Of a stretch of DNA of 64,000 nucleotides, positions 11,419 through 23,600 are shown piece by piece (positions within the stretch are counted from its first letter, which is position 1; each line of letters opens with the position of its first letter). Source of the stretch: Apiosordaria backusii. Its lineage: Eukaryota > Ascomycota > Sordariomycetes > Sordariales > Lasiosphaeriaceae. Position numbers and translations under genes: made by a program. The stretch lies in NCBI GenBank assembly GCA_030549205.1, contig JAUKTV010000002.1:3038001-3102000 (forward strand). The letters run 5' to 3'. The notes under the pieces are model-generated. The model made no database searches, was not told the DNA's origin, and saw only the letters and a program-made list of their open reading frames with translations.

Positions 11419-12338
11419 TTACAAATCCGACCGGGTAGTTTCGATCCCCCAAGGCTCGCTCGTCAGATTCGTCAAGCCCGCGCTGTTCTCGCATGTGTCC
11501 CTCCCGCTAACGGGCCCGGGCTTGGGCGCCTTGCTCACGTCTGTGATGCTCTCCTTGAGCGCCGTCAGGAGCGCCTTGGTGGTCTCGGGGGTGAGGTCCT
11601 CGTAGTACTCGTCGTTGATCTGCACCATGGGGGCGTTGACGCAGGCGCCGAGGCACTCGACCTCGAGGAAGGTGAAGAGGCCGTCGGGGGTGGTCTCGCC
11701 TTGCTTGATGCCGAGGTGGTCCTTGATGGCCTTGACGATGGCGTCGGAGCCGCAGCCGCCGAGTTGGCAGGGGGTCTTTTAAAGTTATTAGTTATAGTTG
11801 TTTAAGAAAGCGGGGAAGAGGTAGCATACGGTTGTGCAAGCCTGAACGTGGAACTTGCCCACTGGGGTGCGGTTGTACATGGTGTAGAAGGAGGCGACCT
11901 CGTAGACGCGCATGGGGGGCATCTCGAGGATGCGGGCGACCTCGTTCATGACCGAGATGGAGGTGAAGCCGTGCTGGCGCTGGCCGAGGTCGAGGATGGG
12001 CATGACGGCGGCCTTTTTGTACTGGGGGGGGTAGCGCTTGAGGATCTCGGTGATGATCTTTTCGTTTTGCTCGGTGAACTTGAAGGGGATGCTGGGGTTG
12101 TTGTCGGGGGTGTTGCGGTGCTTTTTTTTTTTGTCGGTCAGTTTATGTAGCCGCGAGATGGGTGTGTGTGTGTCGAAAAGTGAGAACTCACCACCATGAG
12201 GGTGTCGCTTTGCCTCCTCGCCGACATGGAGATGGCACGGGTCTGGAGGAGTGTTGGTGACGATCGGGAGGAGGGGGCAGATGCCCTGCTCGCGGAGCGG
12301 AGGGCGGTCCGCATGAGGGGGGCCAGCTTGCTCGCCAT
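11419..12338 (-). CDS. NADH:ubiquinone oxidoreductase 24 kDa subunit (NDUFV2/NuoE type)
   Basis: Peripheral-arm subunit of mitochondrial complex I carrying the N1a 2Fe-2S cluster next to the FMN site of the 51 kDa subunit. Exons 12338..12192, 12120..11830 and 11775..11419 give 264 residues. The N terminus MASKLAPLMRTALRSASRAS is Arg/Ser/Ala-rich without acids, a typical mitochondrial presequence. The thioredoxin-like 2Fe-2S domain shows the canonical cysteines in the right spacing: Cys144 and Cys149 (C-x4-C, across the exon 2/3 junction) and Cys187 and Cys191 (C-x3-C, ECLGAC). Other conserved signatures are HRNTPDNNPSIPFKF and PMRVYEVASFYTMYNR. Splice junctions are phase 0. Confidence 0.95.
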
Positions 12339-14065
12339 TGCTGCGGGTGGTGGGAGGGTGGTGGTTGAGCAATGGACGGAGTTGGGGTGGAGGGGTGGCC
12401 GGCGGCGACGTCGTCGAGGTTATCTCAGGTTGTGTCGTCGTCGTCAAATCGATTGACGATTGGCAAGCTCCCCAGTCTTGCTGCTCAATGCTATGGGCCC
12501 ACCCAGCTCTGACAATTGGGGGGCATTGATTGGGTGGAGTTGGGGCTGGTGCGGTTTATTCGATTATCCGATTTTGTAGCTTGTCCTGGCCGTTTAACTC
12601 ATCAAACAGCTCCCAAACCGCATCACTTTTCGAGCGTACGATGACATGATCAAATCCAATCAAGCCCTCGTCGAATCACCAGCTTCTCGCTGCTAGCTTT
12701 TGTTTCTCGACAATGTCGACGGCTTGGTTAAATATACGGCACTGTGTGCTGCATTTCTAGTTCATCTGCCTACTCCAGCTAAGATGTCACCGACATCCCG
12801 CGCGGTAACCCTTGTGTGCTCCTAACATAACCCTGAAAAAGGGGTAAGCAAACTCTCGTCCCTTCGAGTCTAGACGAGGCACCACGGCTGGGATTGATTG
12901 CATTCGAAGGCCTTCTGGAGACCGCCCAGGCTTCTTCTATGTACGCCTCTTATTGTCTTTCTCTTTTATCCAGCCTTTAATGATCGGTTGGGCTCGAATC
13001 ATCCCTCTCGTTTCGACTTGCCGCCCCAATCTATGACAAGCCATGGCAGACATGGCAAGCATGCCATCTGATATCAGGATGGCACTAGACTGGGTCCACC
13101 GCGAGTGCGCGCCCGGAAGGTTCCATCTATGGTTCGGGAGGCTTGCCGAACGAGCCCTCCTTTTTACAACGGACCACGGAGATTCTCAGAGAAATTTCTC
13201 ATGACCGAGTCCTCCTCTATCCCTGTATGCCAACTTTGATTACAACGAAGTAATGGCTTGCTTCCAGCGCATAGTAGGCACACCCCCGTCCCGGGTTTGG
13301 GAAGCCTTTTTTATTACTTCCATCAATCGCAGTCAGTCAAACTTCGTCGCTTAATGCACCGCTATGGATGGGTTTCTCCGTCAGGTGGCAACCACGGCTT
13401 CCGTGGTATTGCATCCGACCTTCAAATATCAGATCGACAACAACATTGCCCTGCCGGACCGGCCGTGAGAGAGGTCTTATTCGTCAGCCGGCTCAACTGG
13501 GAAGGTCTCCGTCTCGTTCCTATTTGGGACACTGGTCATCCGGCCGTATTCTTACGCAGTTCAGGTGACTGGGGCGGGATACTGCCTAAAGTCAGAGCCA
13601 ACGGGCGGGTACGGCATTGAGACTGGCGAGCGCCCTTGCGTGGCTGCTGTCCAACCCATTTACCGCGAAACGCGGAGGGCAATATAACCCCAGTTTATCT
13701 GAATATATTGACCTCCTTTTCAAGTCCGGGGCCCCGCGAAAATGTCGACTACCGACACAGCCAGCCGCCTGTGCCTCTTCCCAGCCCACCGCTACCCAAT
13801 CGTCGCCTTGGTTAGCTGGAATAGGGATGCCGTCATCTACAATATACGTGCAGGTCTTGACATGCCCGGGACTTAGGAACTCGGTGCCTTTCTCGGGCGA
13901 ACAGGCGGGATGAAGGGTGATCTCCCACACATTTCGCTCGTCAGTACGAGGCTCAAGAATGACATAAATACCGAAGGGGTGGCCGCTGGTTCGAACACCT
14001 CCCGGAGTCACATCAAGGCAACCTACCTGACAGTCCCGGATACTCAGCCTTGACTACAAGCCATC
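12339..14065. other. 1.7-kb region between divergent complex I and AA9 genes
   Basis: This spacer must contain the promoters of the complex I subunit (minus) and the AA9 oxidase (plus). The distal half is GC-rich and holds a minus-strand open frame (13592-14011, open further to about 14060) that lacks an ATG but has a protein-like composition. It is described under findings and not called as a gene. Confidence 0.45.
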
Positions 14066-14865
14066 ATGAAGTTCTCTTTCGTTGCCCTTCTGGCCTACGG
14101 CCTCACGGTCGATGCCCACGCCATCTTCCAGGTATGTCACTTCGAATCACCAGCACAGCAAGAGCTATCCAAAGTAACAATATACAATAGAAAATCTCGG
14201 TCAACGGACAAGATAAGGGTCAACTCACTGGTATTCGTGCCCCCACAAACAACAACCCTGTCCAAAATGTGAATGATCAGAGCATGGCCTGCGGACAGCC
14301 TGGCTCAAAATCCAACACGGTTGTCAACGTCAATGCTGGTGACCGGATTGGTGCCTACTTTGGCCATGTCATTGGCGGAGCGCAATTCGCTGGTGACAAG
14401 GACCATCCCATCGCTGCTTCTCACAAGGGCCCCGTCCAGGCCTACCTTGCCAAGGTCGACAATGCTGCTTCTGCCAGCTCCAACGGCCAAAGATGGTTCA
14501 AGATCTGGCATGAGGGTTTCGATACCGGCAGCAAGAAGTGGGGCGTCGACACTGTCATTCAAAACCAAGGATGGACATATTTCAACATCCCGCAATGCAT
14601 TGCGCCGGGTCAGTATCTCCTGCGCGTCGAAATTCTGGCCCTCCACTCGGCCAACCGCCAAGGCCAGGCTCAATTCTACAAGTCTTGCGCCCAGATCAAC
14701 GTCTCTGGTTCTGGCTCCTTTACTCCATCCCAAACCGTCTCTTTCCCCGGTGCCTACAGCGCGAACGACCCCGGTATCCTCACCAGCATCTACGGCTTGA
14801 CCGGTCAGCCCGACAACGGCGGCAAGCCGTACAGCATCCCGGGCCCTGCCCCTATCTCTTGCTAA
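14066..14865 (+). CDS. Secreted AA9 lytic polysaccharide monooxygenase
   Basis: Copper enzyme that oxidatively cleaves cellulose or related beta-glucans outside the cell (formerly GH61). Exons 14066..14131 and 14191..14865 give 246 residues; the 59-nt intron runs from gtatgt to caatag in phase 0. The signal peptide MKFSFVALLAYGLTVDA ends exactly before His18, which becomes the N-terminal copper ligand. The second histidine-brace ligand is His100 in the family motif SHKGP(V/I)Q, followed by AYLAKVDNA. GQAQFYKSCAQI near the C terminus carries the likely axial Tyr. There is no carbohydrate-binding module; the protein ends shortly after the catalytic domain with PGPAPISC. Regiospecificity and substrate cannot be read from sequence. 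Expression probably depends on plant biomass, by family analogy. Confidence 0.95.
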
Positions 14866-16688
14866 GCTTTTGAGCCGCAGCTTGGCCTCTCTGGGGAAAC
14901 AAACATGATCCTCGGCTTGTGGGGACGGGGGAAAGGAGCTCCAAGTGTCTGAAAAACACTTGTGAGTGGGTGGTTGGGAGGTGTGTGTATCTATAGGTTA
15001 TTACGAAGGTCGTACATACATTATGAGATATCCGCATCAATAGCATCATGCATCATGAGAAGCAAGCAACCCAGATCCGCAACTGCAAGGTCCGAATCGT
15101 TCCACAGTGACTTTCGCCTCGGCGCCTCTCGCAGGGCGAACAGCGGAACTCCACAATGACATGGAAGCTTCGGATGCATCGCATGCTTTTCCATGCAAAG
15201 TTGGTGAAAGCACGAGCCCACATAGGTAGGGCAAGTGGATGAAGTCCTCGAACCTGCAGCGGGCTATCCCGTTATGTAATGTAAACGTGCCGGGATACCG
15301 CCACAGATATCATGCGGGTTTTTCGGTATGTCACCGTGTATTTTTGCCAGCGGTCGGTGGCCAACTGGCTGGTTTGACACCAACAGTGGTATTACTTGAC
15401 TCTTGATTCTTCACGGCCGGCACCTGTTGGAAAGTGAACGGTTGGCGCCGCATAACGTGCATGACACCTGCAGGAAGCCAGCCAAACAGCTTCAAGTGAG
15501 CCACACAGCATGCCATAGCCAAGAGATGCCATGCCATCTCACATCGGTACCCCCACACAAGCAGCATGGCAACTCAGCTTCAATCCATCAAGCAGTCTCA
15601 CCGATTCGGAACCTGCCATGTCCTGGTGAGTTCAGGATGAACTGACAAACGCGAAAGCGCGATATCGATTTTGCGATAGCTGGGATTGCGATAAGCGATT
15701 GGTGGCTAGCCGAGTGCAAAATCGATCGGCTCGTCTCATCACCGTCTCATCACCGCCCTGGGCGGTTGAATGCGGACTTCTCACCAGCAGGGTCATAACA
15801 GGACAAAAGGTGATCAGTGCTCGACCACTTGCACCAAGCTTAGCTTGAGCTTGGACGCTATTTACCCCACCCCTCGGCATCCACGGTGCCACCACAAGCA
15901 GGGAAGCCCGGCTTTGAATGTGCCTCTTCAGTGATCCTTCCACACGCCTTCTTCACCTTCACACAACTCGCGTTTTCCGCCTCTCGCCTCTTTTCACCAA
16001 TTCTCATCCCAATTCTCATCCCAATTCCTCCTCCTTCTCCCCAGCCCGCCTTCCAATTGCCTCCCGACCTCCAGGCAACAGCCCAACCAGTAAGTCATAC
16101 ACATTTCGTCACTTCATCGGTACATTTCACCGGCGCTGCCCGGTGGACACCGTTTTGGCCCCGCGGTCCCCGTTCCGGCCAGTGCAGAATGGGGTACATA
16201 CACACTGGATTCAAGCTGAGTCGTGGCTCTCTTCAACCGAACACACGGCACACTGAAGGGTGAGGTGCTTTTCGCCATAGCACCCTTGCCGAGCCGAGTG
16301 ACCTCTCTGGATTGCACGAGCGGGCATTGGACGAGCCGGCGAGTGGTGGCAGTCGAAATTCGCGCAGTGCTGCCGTGTACCTCCGTGCCTCCGCCGCGGG
16401 CTCCACCGGCGTTATTTTGTTTCCTTCCTTCCCCACCCGCGAGAGAGCTTTGATTCTTCTCTTCTCCCTCTTCCCTCGTCAACCTCACTCGACATTCTGT
16501 TTTTCGCCCTGCACAGCAGACTGCCGCCCCCCAACACCCAATTGGCTCGTCGTCGTCGTCAGAAAGAATACGTCTTGTGTTGTTCACTCCCTTCCTCGAA
16601 GTTCTTCGCGGTTGACCAAAACACTCGTCGCCAGCTAGCGATTCACCTATTATCTACTTCCTTACACCTAGTACAGCAACCTTAAACT
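14866..16688. other. Intergenic region and 5' leader upstream of the 63-aa membrane protein gene
   Basis: After the AA9 3' flank the sequence becomes pyrimidine-rich (15940-16100 and 16410-16520), as in leaders and promoters of well-expressed fungal genes. A further donor-like site (gtaagt) sits at 16089. Short ORFs here lack coding character. Confidence 0.45.
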
Positions 16689-17023
16689 GTAAGCGGACTT
16701 TTTGCAGTCAATTGGCTCGAACGAGCGTTTCTTCCCCTTATCCCCGAGCCGTCGTCAGCGGTGTTGCGCCGAGTGGTGTTTGAGGCCTTTTTGGATGTCT
16801 CGGTCGAGGGACCCGAGCTCTGGGCAACATGACGGATGCCAAGCGATGTTTGGGGCGGCGCAAGCGACGTCCATGCTTCGTCCTGGTGTCCGTTGCAAAC
16901 AAAAACACGCGACGAATGCCAACCACATGTCTTGACGCCGACTTTCACGAGCTTCTTGTTCGCATCAGTTGCACTGCTTTTTCGCCTGCCAGGCTCTCGT
17001 TTGCTAACATTAACACCTCACAG
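16689..17023 (+). other. Probable 5'UTR intron
   Basis: A gtaagc donor at 16689 and a ctcacag acceptor ending at 17023, with a ctaac branch-like sequence at about 17004 (gctaacattaac), frame a 335-nt intron that ends 14 bases before the ATG of the 63-residue membrane protein gene. Leader introns of this size are common in highly expressed fungal genes. This is inferred from motifs only. Confidence 0.5.
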
Positions 17024-17037
17024 TCCTAATATCTAAA

Positions 17038-17229
17038 ATGGCTGCCATCAACACCTCTCTTGTCGCTCGCGACACCTATGCCGCCCTCTCTAAGCGTAGC
17101 AACTGGGCTGCTGAGGAGCCCGGTGTCATGGTCGTTTTCTGCATTGTCGGTGTTGTCGGTATTGGTCTCATCGCCCTCTTCATCTACAAGAAGATGGTCG
17201 CCCGTCGGGAAAGACGCCAGACTGCCTAA
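17038..17229 (+). CDS. Small single-pass membrane protein (63 aa), unknown function
   Basis: The 63-residue ORF starts at an ATG in good context (ctaaaATGGC). It has a polar N terminus of about 29 residues, one hydrophobic segment of about 20 residues (roughly 30-50, VMVVFCIVGVVGIGLIALFI) and a strongly basic tail (YKKMVARRERRQTA). By the positive-inside rule the tail should be cytosolic. There is no cleavable signal or known motif. The long pyrimidine-rich leader with a probable intron suggests strong expression. It resembles in design small membrane regulators such as proteolipids, but I recognise no family. It is short yet likely real. Confidence 0.7.
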   Translation: MAAINTSLVARDTYAALSKRSNWAAEEPGVMVVFCIVGVVGIGLIALFIYKKMVARRERRQTA

Positions 17230-18997
17230 ATGACAGCTCCACTCCGACTTTGCTTTTAATTACTGAGGCGTTGGAAGACGGGGACGGACGGATGGATGGA
17301 TAGCCAAGGGGATGGATTGGAATGAAGTAATGATTCTTTTACAAGAAGAAAGGTGGACAGGTTTCATCTCATGATGGGACGGGGGTGGGATTGGATCAAG
17401 GGAAGGGAAGGAAGGATGAGAGATGGGATATTCTCTTGTCTTTTATGAGGAGAGGCGAATTTGGGATTAAAGATCGATCGATCGATTTGCACGATACCCT
17501 GCAATGTATTCTCGGCGCGCGTACAGCAGCACAGCACACACAGCATCTACATTTGGCCTCAGCGCCAACTTCTTAATCAGCATCAGCATGCTTTCCCCCC
17601 GATCATCATTCGAATTGTATTGCAGTTTATTGTTGTTGGAACGGACTAGGGGATTGTGGTTGCCGAGAAGCAAAAATTGAGAGCTGGAAAAAGGGGAAGG
17701 GGGGGGAAAGCAATTTTTTTGTCGCAACCAAAAACATTCGCATCGCATCGAATCGATCGACCATTATTACCTCGGGCGATATTTCTGCCACGGTGGATGG
17801 ATATTTTCTAGAAGGCGTTGGTTGGCCGGTTGGGGAAGACCTGACGGCTTGCTTTCATTGTTGTTTTACACTTTTTTTTTTTTTCTTATTTTAATACCAT
17901 TTGATACCTCTAATGCTTTACATGGTGATATGTCTTTGACTATTAACTCGCATCTGATGATTGCTGTAAAACAAGACATTGATTTGGTTTTCTTGAAAAT
18001 GAAAAACAAAAATACCTTGTACTTTAAGCTCAGTAACGCCTTTTGAAAGTTCGAATTCCCCTTGTCACAGTCCGATTGTGCATGGGAATAATTACTGTGT
18101 AAGTCGACGGCTGGAAATAAGTTCGGCGCTGGGGGGAATAATCACCAAAAACAAATAACGCATAATTTACAAAGACAAAACAGCTCACCAAGTACCTACC
18201 TAATTCATGTTTACACAAACAAGACCCTTTTTCCTTTTCCCACAAACGTCCGTGAGGTCTTTGTATGTAGTAGTATCCATGTGTACTTGGGGTGCACACG
18301 CCAAGATAGGACGACTTCGATTAGCCTTTTCCCCGAACTTTGCCAAGTAAAAAAGGCTGGGGAAGAAAGATATCGGCGCAGATCAAAGCTTGGAATTTTG
18401 ACTGGTCTTGGGGGGTCAGGAAGCGGTCTGAGGATGGGGGCATGAGTGTGGGGGGCTGGGTGGTGGGTGAGGTGGAAGTCTATTTCCGGGTTTTGTATCC
18501 GTAATTATCGAGTAAACACTTGAGGTAGCGAGTATGCCAAATTGCTGGTAAATGCCTCTACTACCAGCCCCATGAATGAATAAAAGGTAATACGGATGTC
18601 CTGGCAAGTCAGTTGAGGTGAAAGCTGCCTGAAAAAGTGCCATCACTTTCACAGAACGGAGGAGTATCATACAAGTCGGTAGTCACAATCACGGTTACGT
18701 CACAAACAAAGCAGTAAACGGGAAAAACATCGAGCTTTTGCCATTTTTTGCTATAATAATATTCAGGAAGCTCCTGCCACCCCTGAAAACTCCCCCAACC
18801 AGTTTTGAATCCCCTATGCATCCCCATCAAATCCGGTTTTAAAACACCACCGCCCCATCCCAATGTCTATCAAGTGCTTTTAATCGCCGCTCAACATGAC
18901 CAAGATTTAGAACCGAAAATATTAGGTTAGAGTCAAGAAGAAATAAGGGTACTGGGTCCCCTCAAGACACCGCTCAAAAACCAAAAGAGTTGTCAGC
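17230..18997. other. Intergenic region between convergent 63-aa protein gene and INO1
   Basis: 3' flanks of two convergent genes over about 1.8 kb, longer than usual for convergent neighbours here. It contains a GATC tandem stretch at 17471-17486, T- and A-rich runs, and no ORF with coding character. Confidence 0.5.
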
Positions 18998-20682
18998 TTA
19001 GAACAGCTTGTGCTCGAGAGTCATATCCGACTCAGGCTGGAGACCAAGGCAGCCACGCATGATGTTGATCAGAGCGCTGCGCTGCTTGGCCAAAGCGTTG
19101 ACAACAGGAGTGCCGGGAGGGGTCAAGGGAGCCTTGAGCATGTAGCTCAGGACGGAGAGGACGCTGTGGAAACCCTCGAAGCCCTTGGTGGCAGCACCGT
19201 CGGTGGAGGCAGCCTTCCACTTGATGCGGGTGAAGAGCTCGGTGATGAGGACCAAGTCAATGATCAAGGGAGAAGCAAGGAGAGAGTCCTCGCAGACGTT
19301 GAACAGAGAGATGGTCTGGTGACCACCGAGGAAGATCTCGGCATAGTACTCGTCAAGGGCACGCTTGTCGTCACCGACGGCGGGCATGTACTTGATGACG
19401 ACGGTGTGGTCGGGCTTCTCGCCGGGGGCGTAGAGAACAGTGTTGGCCTCAACCATGTCGTCAATGACGTTGGACTTGGAAATTTCCTTGGAGCGGAACT
19501 GTCTCTGCTCGCTGAGGTTCTTGCCATCGTTGTTACCGAGATGGTTGTAGCTGGCAACCGAAGTGAGCTTGATACCAGCGTTGATGAGGAAGTCGACGAG
19601 AGCAGACTTCATCTTGGTCTGGCCAGACTTGAAGTCATCACCGCCGACGAAAGCCTTGTGGCGCTCGGCGAGCTCAACGGCACCGGGAACGAAGGTGTTC
19701 TGGGGAGAGCCGTTGATGAAGGGGTGTCCTCGAGAATGCAAGCAACAGCGAAGACAGTGGAGGGGGAAACCTCCTCGTGACCGTTCTCAATGGCCTTGAG
19801 AAGGTTGTCGGCAGTGTCGTTGACGCCCTCAATGAGGTCAGCGAAACGCTCAGTGTTGGCGGTCCACTGAACAATAACGCGGTCAAGATTGTTGGCGGCC
19901 TTGAAGTCGCTGTTTGGCTCAAGTTAGTTACAGTTACTTTTTACAGTAAATTCGGGAATTGGTGCAACATACCGGATATCCTGACGGATCTTCTCGACAT
20001 GAGCCATGGAGGCCTTGGTGCCCTCAAGGACGTTGTCGGCACGCTTCTCCTGGTTGGCAGCAATGAAGTCAGGGTAGTAGATGCTGGGGAGGGGGACCAT
20101 GGTGGCCATCTCCTTGGCAACAAGGGCCTTCAGGCCAGGCTCAAGAACCTGAGCGCGATCCATGGACTCGGCAAGGTTGAGCTTGCTGATGTCCCAGCCA
20201 CCAATGACGATGTCGTTGGGGTGGACCATGGGAAGCAGGTCGTGGAAGGGGATGTTGACATCCTTGCGAGTCTCAGCATCGGTGCCGAGCTTGATGGTAG
20301 AGCCCATGATGAGAGAGCCATAGTAGTTGGCCTTCTGCTCACCGCGGCGGGTCTGCCAGGAGAGCCTGCGGCGGTTGGCAATGATACCAGCCGTGACGGT
20401 GGAACCGTTGTTGCCGCCCCAGCCAACGAGCATCATACCCAGCTTCGGGACCTTGGTGTCGACAGTGAAGTCGTACTTGGTCTCCTTGGGGACAGCAACA
20501 TACTGGCCGTTGACCTTGGACACCTCGGTGGTGTGGTAGGTGTACTTGGAGCGGATCTGGCTCTCGGTGTACTCGACGTTGGGGGATTGGACCTTGAAGG
20601 TCACCTTCTGGTTGGTGGGGGCAGAAACGCCGCCACGGTTGACGGGTCCATCACCATTCGCGATCTCAGCGTGGGGAGCCAT
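18998..20682 (-). CDS. INO1: Inositol-3-phosphate synthase, with a one-base frame break
   Basis: NAD-dependent cytosolic enzyme converting glucose-6-phosphate to myo-inositol-3-phosphate, the first step of inositol and phosphatidylinositol synthesis. Exons 20682..19973 and 19909..18998; the intron has donor gtatgt. The NAD-binding loop GWGGNNGST lies at residues 87-95. Conserved blocks include NGSPQNTFVPG, SYNHLGNNDGKNLS, FRSKEISKSNVIDDM and VCEDSLLASPLIIDL. The coding sum is 1622 nt, one short of a whole number of codons. The frame breaks at 19717-19724, where VACILEDTPFINGSPQ should be continuous but one T is missing after a run of four C (sense strand). Both sides are otherwise intact to the normal stop, giving about 540 residues if continuous. 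A sequencing or assembly error is more likely than a true null allele. A gtaagt donor at 21084 and an acceptor-like tag at 20685 may frame a 5'UTR intron. Confidence 0.93.
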
Positions 20683-23600
20683 TGCTAAGGTTGGAGAGTT
20701 GTTTGTTTTGCCGGGTTGCGGAAAGTGAATTTACGGGGAAGAGATATAATCCGCTGAGCTTCCTGGAGAGGCAGAACAACGGGCTCCGGCGTATGGGTGA
20801 TGGACCCTTTTATACATGTTAGCAGAGGCTCGAACGAGGCAGTGCCGGAGGAGGCACGAGGAGAAGCTCTTGCCATCAAAGACCGTAATCTCAACAGAGG
20901 GGGTGTTTGAGGAGCACGAGGGAATTGTCATGTGGGCTATCACAAAGGGCAATTCAGGAGCATTGGGAAGGAACAAGGAGGGCGGAAGCGTGGGGTAGTG
21001 GCAGTGTTGATATGGGAATGGGATGACGGGGCCAAAAAGGACAGGTAGACAGTATCATTGTTCAGGGTCGAGGAGCAGACTTACGAGTTAAGAAGGTTGG
21101 AGAACGTTTTGACGGTGTCGTGATCGCGGCCCTGGAGCTGCGATCAACAAAGCGGGAATGGGCCAACAAAAGGTTTGAAAGGGGGAGGTGGCTCGAGTCA
21201 GACTCGAGTGAAGCTTGTCTTGTTCACAAGGAAGGAAGCAGGAGGGCGAAATTGAGTAGCACGAGACGACACAAATCGTCCGACAGCAGTGACAGGAAGG
21301 GCCTTCCTTTTTATGTTGCGAAAATGACCGGACGACGTGGGCGGTGAAAGAACGAAATCCGCACTATAAACCTTGGGGCTCCACGTTTCGGACAAGTCGG
21401 CCGCCCAAATCACCGTTCAATGGCGGGGCCGGGATCCATCCATGAAGTGATCGGATGAATACGTAGCGGTCAATTGCTGCCGGAATGGAAACGAACTACT
21501 TCGCACATACAGAAAACAGCAAGCATCAGAGGCATTTCCATGGTCGGTTGGTTGTCTGAGCATTTGGGCATAGCGCCTGTAGATACCAAGAGATAAGCGC
21601 AAGGGGAAGGGCTCGGGGCTCTGTGCTGCGAACTGCCAACGTCAATGCAAGCAGGACGTAACAGCAATTTCCTGACCCAGAGCCTCTCTAATGTATGCTT
21701 CTATGATGGACGGACGTGGATGTAGCCAGAATGTATAGATGCACAACAAAGGCTGCCCCGCCATCCCCGCTATTCCACTGCGGCAGCGGGAGGGCGGGGG
21801 GCATGTCTCGGCCCCCGATTTCGCGAATTGGCAGCAGGGATGCGGTCGGATTTGGCCCGTCCAACCCCAACACCGACGCCTCCCGGGCGGCAGCAATCCA
21901 CCCGAGACCAACACCGCCCCGCGGCTTCAACAGTATTATTGTCTTTGAGCATCTTCGGACGGTGTCTCAGCCTCTCGAAGAGCTGGAGGAGCGTTCAACC
22001 CAGGCCGTGGTTCCACTTGTAAGAGCCGTCAGTTAACAACAGCAAATTCAACCCTGCCGGCCCGGTGGTGTTGGCAATATCAGACGAGGCCGTAAAAGTG
22101 CTCTGCCCGTGCCGTTGGGGGCCTCGGTTTTAAATCCGCTCACATGGCTTGATCATACAATTGGAGACAAGGTATCATGATAAGCACTAAAAGGGGAAAT
22201 ATGTCGTCTTGTATTTGGATGTTCAACCTATATCAACGCACGTTGCTTTCCTGCAGTGAGCGAGTTACCATTCACCAACGAACACGAGCCGGCAGGGATA
22301 TGTGTGACCTGCAGCAAAAGTGATATGTCTGATGGTATTTTGCCAATAAGGTGATCCTTTGCCTCATCATTCGTCGACGCTCCCGAACTTGTATCAGGGA
22401 GACACAACAGTCTCGGGCTATCGTCAATATGAACACCGAGTACTGCCTTGAGCAGCGGGACCGTTTCCTGCCACCGCTAGTTCTCGGGAACGGTGCCATA
22501 AGCGGCAGCTCATTGATGCGGCCAAGATGCTTGCTAACTCACCAAACCTTGAAGTTTTCCAGAGTGTGGAACTGTAACCTCCAGCGTGTTTTCTGTGGGT
22601 TGGCGTTGTAGTTTTGCGAGATGCAGGATCCCCTGAAGACTGTGGAGAAACAAGAAACTAAACCAACAAAGACCCTCGACTTGGCATGCTCGATTCATGT
22701 AGCTAACTGAAGATCAACCTTTGGTTGGCAATGATTGACTGATCATAACAACTGCCAGCAGAGTGTTGGGGAACTGGAGAGGAGCGACGTGGTTAAGGTA
22801 CCCCACGTTCGTGCCGAGCTGTCCCGTCTCCTGGGTGCCGGTTCCGTGCGACCTCTACTACAAAGGTACTTGGTTGAGAAGGCTGGGTCGGAAATGCTTC
22901 GCTGTGGCTGCTGGTGAGTTGTTTTGGAGTGAACCATATACTATCCAAAACTGCGGGAGGGTTGACTCGTTGTCACCCCACTGACGTGATCAGAAACCTT
23001 TCAGCCACCCCCATAGGCCCAGCCTTCAGCCTCCGCAGCTGCAAATAAATAAGAAGGGTTGACGTGCAGCTGCTTAGTGATGAGGTGCTGGGCAACAGTG
23101 GCTTGCTGCATCGATGCATTGTCGATGCGAGGCAGGACGACCATTGCGGTCAGTTGGGTGCAACCAACATGAGATCTTCGACGTGGGGTTGACACTTTGA
23201 AGGGGTGCCATAGGTTGTGCTTCCCGCACGACCCAACAATTTGATTTGCTTACCTGCAAGATCGATAGGCAGCATGAGGGCTGTGTGGGCACCAAGTCGG
23301 GCGGCTGGCACGGAATGCCTTCGTAATCAGTCTTCGGTTTTCGTGCACTTCCGAGGCAGGCAGAGGCTTGCTTTTGATCATCCCGCCCACCATGTAGCCT
23401 GACACACAAAGCTGGCCTCTAAACGGGCTGTCAAAGGTGGACGAATCTGACTTACCGCCGCGTGGCATGGTCAAGAAAGGGCCCGGACCAGTCGTTCGAC
23501 CTTCACCTCCAACACTCCGGACGAGGTGGGGTAACCATACTGACAGCACAATCGCCAAACTGCCTGCCCTACATCAGAGTCATCAGCCGACATGATTCAT

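Noticed and set aside
19010..20688. Two long plus-strand ORFs (256 and 303 codons) opposite INO1
   Set aside because: They mirror the exon structure of INO1 and have Val/Gly/Asp-rich translations typical of antisense frames in codon-biased genes; no domain is seen.
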